From assembly GCA_963169595.1 (NCBI GenBank), contig CAUJFM010000354.1, positions 1-24,803 of the forward strand: 24,803 nucleotides of DNA, in the 5' to 3' direction. Position 1 is the first letter of the stretch; every line of letters starts with the position of its first letter. The notes beneath the pieces were generated by a model. The model made no database searches. It saw nothing but the letters and a program-made list of their open reading frames with translations, and was not told where the DNA came from. The translations under genes and the position numbers were made by a program. The stretch is from Bacteroidota bacterium. GTDB taxonomy: Bacteria > Bacteroidota > Bacteroidia > Flavobacteriales_F > PHOS-HE28. Shown one piece after another: positions 21,457 through 24,803 of this stretch.

Positions 21457-23037
21457 ATGGCCCAAGTGCAACCCGCCGAAGTATCGGCGATCCTGAAACA
21501 AGAACTCGCCGGTCTCCGCAGCGAGGCCGAGCTCGAAGAGGTCGGTACCGTGCTGCAAGTGGGTGACGGCATTGCCCGCATCTACGGCCTGAAAGGCGTG
21601 CAGAGCGGTGAGCTGATCGAGTTCACCAGCGGTCTGCGCGGCATCGTGCTGAACCTGGAGGAGGACAACGTGGGCGCGGTGCTCCTGGGCCCCAGCGTGG
21701 GCATCAAAGAGGGCGACACCGTGAAGCGCACGCGCCGCATCGCCAGCGTGAAGGTGGGCGAAGGACTGGTGGGCCGAGTGGTGAACACCCTGGGCGAACC
21801 CATCGACGGCAAGGGCCCCCTCAGCGGTGAGCTCTTCGAAATGCCCATCGAGCGCAAGGCGCCGGGCGTGATCTTCCGCGAGCCCGTGAAGGAGCCCCTG
21901 CAGACCGGCATCAAGGCGGTGGACGCCATGATCCCCATCGGCCGTGGCCAGCGCGAGCTCATCATCGGCGACCGCCAGACGGGCAAGAGCACCGTGGCGC
22001 TCGACACCATCATCAACCAACGCGAGTTCTACGAGGCCGGCAAGCCCGTGTTCTGCATCTATGTGGCCGTGGGCCAGAAGGGCAGCACCGTGGCGGGCAT
22101 CGTGAAGAGGCTGGAGGAGAACGGCGCCATGCCCTACACGGTGGTGGTGGCCGCCAACGCCAGCGACCCCGCTCCCATGCAGTTCTACGCCCCGTTCACG
22201 GGTGCCGCCATCGGCGAGTACTTCCGCGACACGGGCCGCCCCGCACTGATCGTTTACGATGACCTCTCGAAGCAGGCCGTGGCCTACCGCGAGGTGTCCC
22301 TGCTGCTCCGCCGTCCGCCCGGACGCGAGGCCTACCCGGGTGACGTGTTCTACCTGCACAGCCGTCTGCTGGAGCGCGCCGCCAAAGTGACCGGCGACGA
22401 CAAGGTGGCCGCCCAGATGAACGACCTGCCCGAGAGCCTCAAGGGCAAGGTGAAGGGCGGTGGGTCCCTGACCGCACTGCCGATCATCGAGACGCAGGCC
22501 GGTGACGTGTCCGCCTACATCCCCACCAACGTGATCTCCATCACGGACGGCCAGATCTTCCTGGAGAGCAACCTGTTCCTGAGCGGTGTGCGCCCCGCCA
22601 TCAACGTGGGTATCAGCGTGAGCCGCGTGGGTGGCAACGCGCAGATCAAGTCCATGAAGAAGGTGGCAGGCACGCTGAAGCTTGACCAGGCGCAGTACCG
22701 CGAACTGGAGGCCTTCGCGAAGTTCGGTTCCGACCTGGATGCCGCCACCAAGGCGGTGCTGGACAAGGGTGCCCGCAACGTGGAGATCCTGAAGCAGGCC
22801 GAGAACAGCCCGATGCGCGTGGAGGAGCAGATCGCCATCATCTACTGCGGCACCAAGGGCCTGCTGAGCAAGGTCCCCGTGAAGAACGTGAAGCAGTTCG
22901 AGGCGGAGTTCATCACCATGCTGCGCAACAAGCACAGCGATGTGCTCGCCGCACTGAAGAAGGGTGACTACAACGACCAGATCACCGGCACGCTGGAAAA
23001 GGTGGCCGCCGACCTGGTGAAGAGCCTGGACAATTAA
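21457..23037 (+). CDS. atpA: F0F1 ATP synthase subunit alpha
   Basis: This 526-residue non-catalytic nucleotide-binding subunit of F1 has Walker A GDRQTGKS at 171-178, the Walker B-region Asp pair at 268-269 (ALIVYDDLSKQ), and the arginine finger R390 in VGISVSRVGG that completes the catalytic site on beta. Length is normal. It is the longest gene of the operon. The beta and epsilon genes (atpD, atpC) do not follow, as is usual in Bacteroidota, where they sit elsewhere. Confidence 0.98.
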   Translation: MAQVQPAEVSAILKQELAGLRSEAELEEVGTVLQVGDGIARIYGLKGVQSGELIEFTSGLRGIVLNLEEDNVGAVLLGPSVGIKEGDTVKRTRRIASVKVGEGLVGRVVNTLGEPIDGKGPLSGELFEMPIERKAPGVIFREPVKEPLQTGIKAVDAMIPIGRGQRELIIGDRQTGKSTVALDTIINQREFYEAGKPVFCIYVAVGQKGSTVAGIVKRLEENGAMPYTVVVAANASDPAPMQFYAPFTGAAIGEYFRDTGRPALIVYDDLSKQAVAYREVSLLLRRPPGREAYPGDVFYLHSRLLERAAKVTGDDKVAAQMNDLPESLKGKVKGGGSLTALPIIETQAGDVSAYIPTNVISITDGQIFLESNLFLSGVRPAINVGISVSRVGGNAQIKSMKKVAGTLKLDQAQYRELEAFAKFGSDLDAATKAVLDKGARNVEILKQAENSPMRVEEQIAIIYCGTKGLLSKVPVKNVKQFEAEFITMLRNKHSDVLAALKKGDYNDQITGTLEKVAADLVKSLDN

Positions 23038-23042
23038 GAAGC

Positions 23043-23103
23043 GGCAAGTAGCTAGCGGCAAGTAGCCAAGTGAAACTCGCCGCTAGCCGCTAGCCAACTT
23101 GCC
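23043..23103 (+). repeat. Repeat-built hairpin between atpA and atpG
   Basis: The 78-bp gap holds CGGCAAGTAG twice and GCCGCTAG twice. GGCAAGT (23043-23049) and CTAGCGGC (23052-23059) pair with GCCGCTAG (23086-23093) and ACTTGCC (23097-23103). This gives a bulged hairpin of about 15 pairs with a loop of about 26 bases. It is inside the operon, so it could tune or process the mRNA between alpha and gamma rather than terminate it; there is no U-run. Confidence 0.6.
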
Positions 23104-23115
23104 AACTACACGGAA

Positions 23116-23997
23116 ATGCCCAGTCTGAAGGAAGTACGCAGCCGGATCGTCTCGGTGAACAGCACCAAGCAGATCACCGCCGCCATGAAGATGGTGAGCG
23201 CGGCGAAGCTGCGTCGTGCGCAGGACGCGATCGTGCGCATGCGTCCGTATGCCGAGAAGCTGCAGACCATCCTGGGCAATGTGAGCGCGTCGCTGGACAG
23301 CAGCGAAGGCATCTACAGCGCCCAACGCGAGGTGAAGAAGGTGCTCTTCGTGCCCATCGTGAGCAACCGCGGACTGGCCGGCGCCTTCAACACCCAGGTG
23401 TTCCGTCTGGTGCGCAAGGCCCTGGTCGACGCCAAGGCGAACGGTCAGGAAGTGAGCATCCTGCCCATCGGCAAGAAGGCGATGGACCTTTACCGCCGCA
23501 GCGGCTTGCTGGATACCAACCTGCCCACGGACCTGGCCAACCTGTTCGATGGCCTGAACTTCGACAAGGCTTCGCCCGTGGCCGAACTGCTGATGCAACA
23601 GTACCGCGAGGGCCGCTACGACCGCGTGGTACTGTTCTACAACAAGTTCAAGAACGCCGCCGTGCAGATCACCACGGAGGAGCAGTACCTGCCGATCGCA
23701 CCCGCCGAAGCCTCGGCGAAGGCGGGTCGCACCCAGGGTGAGCACATCATGGAGCCCGACCGGGCCACCATCGTGGAGGAGATCATCCCCAAGAGCTTGA
23801 AGATCCAGCTCTACAAGGCCCTGTTGGACAGCTTTGCCGCCGAGCACGGTGCGCGCATGACCGCCATGCACAAGGCCACCGACAACGCCGATGCCCTGCT
23901 GAAGGACCTGAAGCTCACCTACAACAAGGCGCGTCAGGCCTCCATCACCAACGAGATCCTGGAGATCGTTGGTGGGGCCGAAGCCCTCAAAGGCTGA
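23116..23997 (+). CDS. atpG: F0F1 ATP synthase subunit gamma
   Basis: This 293-residue central shaft of F1 has the family N-terminus MPSLKEVRSRIVSVNSTKQITAAMKMVSAAKLRRAQ and the C-terminal partner helix ARMTAMHKATDNADALLKDLKLTYNKARQASITNEILEIVGGAEAL, which form the rotating coiled coil. The central Rossmann-like part (about 75-230) is complete. It is the last gene of this ATP synthase cluster, separated from atpA by the repeat hairpin. Confidence 0.97.
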   Translation: MPSLKEVRSRIVSVNSTKQITAAMKMVSAAKLRRAQDAIVRMRPYAEKLQTILGNVSASLDSSEGIYSAQREVKKVLFVPIVSNRGLAGAFNTQVFRLVRKALVDAKANGQEVSILPIGKKAMDLYRRSGLLDTNLPTDLANLFDGLNFDKASPVAELLMQQYREGRYDRVVLFYNKFKNAAVQITTEEQYLPIAPAEASAKAGRTQGEHIMEPDRATIVEEIIPKSLKIQLYKALLDSFAAEHGARMTAMHKATDNADALLKDLKLTYNKARQASITNEILEIVGGAEALKG

Positions 23998-24037
23998 TCC
24001 TCTCGTCCTCAGAAGCGCTCAAGGCCAAATGGACTTG

Positions 24038-24063
24038 TCCGCCGTAGCTTCAGCGTAGGCGGA
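24038..24063. repeat. Short palindromic repeat TCCGCC-GTAGC-TTCA-GCGTA-GGCGGA
   Basis: The outer arms TCCGCC (24038-24043) and GGCGGA (24058-24063) pair perfectly, and the inner GC/GC pair closes a TTCA loop after a GTA/GTA mismatch. The shape resembles short dispersed palindromes found between genes in many GC-rich bacteria. It lies 40 bp after the atpG stop and could mark the end of the operon, though no U-run follows. Confidence 0.5.
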
Positions 24064-24084
24064 GACCGGACACGACGGTCGGCT

Positions 24085-24092
24085 TACTTTCG
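24085..24092 (+). promoter_or_regulatory. Possible -7 box of the serine hydrolase gene
   Basis: TACTTTCG, one base off TAnnTTTG, lies 15 bases before the ATG at 24108. It is the only box-like sequence in the gap after atpG. Confidence 0.35.
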
Positions 24093-24107
24093 CGAAGACC
24101 CCTTCGC

Positions 24108-24803
24108 ATGCGCTTCCTCTTCCGCTTCATCCTCTGGACCGCCCTGGTGGTGGCCGCCCTGGTCGCCCTGGCTTACCTCACCGGCAACGGGCACATTCCG
24201 CGCGGTGTCCGGTATACCTACCTGATCGGGCGCACGGCACCGGAGATCGACGACCGCGACTTCTTCCCCTACGCCACCATTCCAGCCGCCGCGCCGCAGC
24301 CCTGGCCCACCGGTTCGCGCTACGGCAAGCTGGCGTTGACCGCCGCGCAGGAGCAGGAGCTGAAGGACCTGCACAGCGTGGGCTTCGCGGTGTTCCAGCA
24401 TGACAGCCTCATCTTCGAACAGTATTGGAACGGCTGGGATGCCGACAGCGTGAGCAACAGCTTCAGCGTGGCCAAGAGCTACATCAGCGTGCTCACGGGC
24501 ATCGCCATCGGTGAGGGCGTGCTCAAGAGCGTGCACGAGCCCGTGGGCAACTACCTGCCCGAATACGCGAACGACTGCTACGCCAAGATCACGCTGGAGC
24601 ATGTGCTGACGATGAGCACGGGCCTGGACTGGAGCGAGAGCGGCGCCGATCCCTTCAGCGACAATGCCAAGGGGTACTACGGCTACAACGTCCGCGAGTT
24701 GAGCCTGGACCAGCCCTGCCGCGACGAACCGGGTACCGATCTTGACTACATCAGCGGCGCCACGCAGATCATGTCCGAAGTGCTGGAGGCCGCCTATGGC
24801 CGG
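24108..24803 (+). CDS. Serine hydrolase, beta-lactamase/class C fold (3' end outside window)
   Basis: The visible 232 residues begin with an N-terminal membrane segment (about 6-25), then a beta-lactamase-related domain. The nucleophile motif SxxK is S120-V-A-K123 (NSFSVAKSYISVLTGIAIGEG), followed by the typical VGNYLPEY...ITLEHVLTMSTGLDWSE. A Tyr-x-Ser motif at 214-216 (DYISGATQ) is at the place of the second catalytic motif (YxN or YxS). Such proteins are mostly peptidases or esterases acting in the periplasm, and drug resistance should not be assumed. The frame is still open at the last base. Confidence 0.9.
   Translation, partial: MRFLFRFILWTALVVAALVALAYLTGNGHIPRGVRYTYLIGRTAPEIDDRDFFPYATIPAAAPQPWPTGSRYGKLALTAAQEQELKDLHSVGFAVFQHDSLIFEQYWNGWDADSVSNSFSVAKSYISVLTGIAIGEGVLKSVHEPVGNYLPEYANDCYAKITLEHVLTMSTGLDWSESGADPFSDNAKGYYGYNVRELSLDQPCRDEPGTDLDYISGATQIMSEVLEAAYGR

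Noticed and set aside
20833..23061. A 742-codon minus-strand open frame opposite atpH and atpA
   Set aside because: It covers two unmistakable ATP synthase genes and gives a His/Leu/Val/Gln-rich shadow protein. The same effect explains long antisense frames opposite sprE, the sulfatase, rseP, GH3 and atpB.
21457..23997. Incomplete ATP synthase operon as a sign of gene loss
   Set aside because: Missing atpD and atpC after atpG is the usual Bacteroidota arrangement, with beta and epsilon at another locus.
1..24803. CRISPR array, tRNA or rRNA genes, integrase or IS transposase
   Set aside because: I looked on both strands and saw no regularly spaced repeats, no cloverleaf with a TTCGAAT-type arm, no rRNA-like segment and no transposase or recombinase motifs.
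24108..24803. Antibiotic-resistance beta-lactamase
   Set aside because: SxxK serine hydrolases of this type are mostly peptidases or esterases. The C-terminal KTG-like motif lies beyond the window, and nothing else points to resistance.

Overview
The window looks like a chromosomal segment of a GC-rich member of the Bacteroidota, probably Flavobacteriales-like. The reasons are: (i) a SprE/PorW-type TPR lipoprotein of gliding/type IX secretion; (ii) the order bactofilin - small membrane protein - AtpZ - atpBEFHAG with no atpD/atpC, and a His-rich secreted N-terminus on AtpB; (iii) TAnnTTTG-like -7 boxes in front of several genes; (iv) almost no Shine-Dalgarno sequences. The taxonomic call is inference from gene content.

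Layout. 1-1067 (+): a conserved Bacteroidota hypothetical gene cut into three pieces by two 163-bp palindromic elements, ending at a strong bidirectional terminator. 1182-2513 (-): an OmpA-family envelope protein. 2580-7549 (-): dxr, rseP, a CPA2 cation/H+ antiporter and a stand-alone response-regulator receiver, tightly packed. 7672-9226 (-): an antitoxin-like gene, a VapC-like PIN toxin and the t6A enzyme TsaC/Sua5, chained by 4-base overlaps. 9464-11862 (+): an LTA-synthase-like membrane sulfatase and a Rieske lipoprotein with a Tat-like signal. 11926-12518 (-): a DUF433/DUF5615 toxin-antitoxin pair. 12528-15006 (-): a GH3-family adenylating enzyme preceded by an M23 peptidase. 15080-17692 (+): sprE/porW. 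17751-23997 (+): bactofilin, a small membrane protein, AtpZ and the ATP synthase genes a, c, b, delta, alpha and gamma. 24108-end (+): a serine hydrolase of the beta-lactamase fold, cut by the window edge.

How the genes work together. Most of the window is housekeeping: isoprenoid precursors (dxr), regulated membrane proteolysis (rseP), tRNA modification (tsaC), cell-wall hydrolysis (M23), envelope secretion (sprE) and energy conversion (atp). Two toxin-antitoxin loci lie on either side of the sulfatase/Rieske pair. The most unusual structure is the pair of palindromic elements at the left end. They are about 87% identical and carry paired compensatory substitutions. Removing each 163-bp unit exactly restores one continuous reading frame through the host gene. 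A second recurring theme is a -7-like box placed only 4-5 bases before a start codon, which suggests leaderless or nearly leaderless mRNAs.
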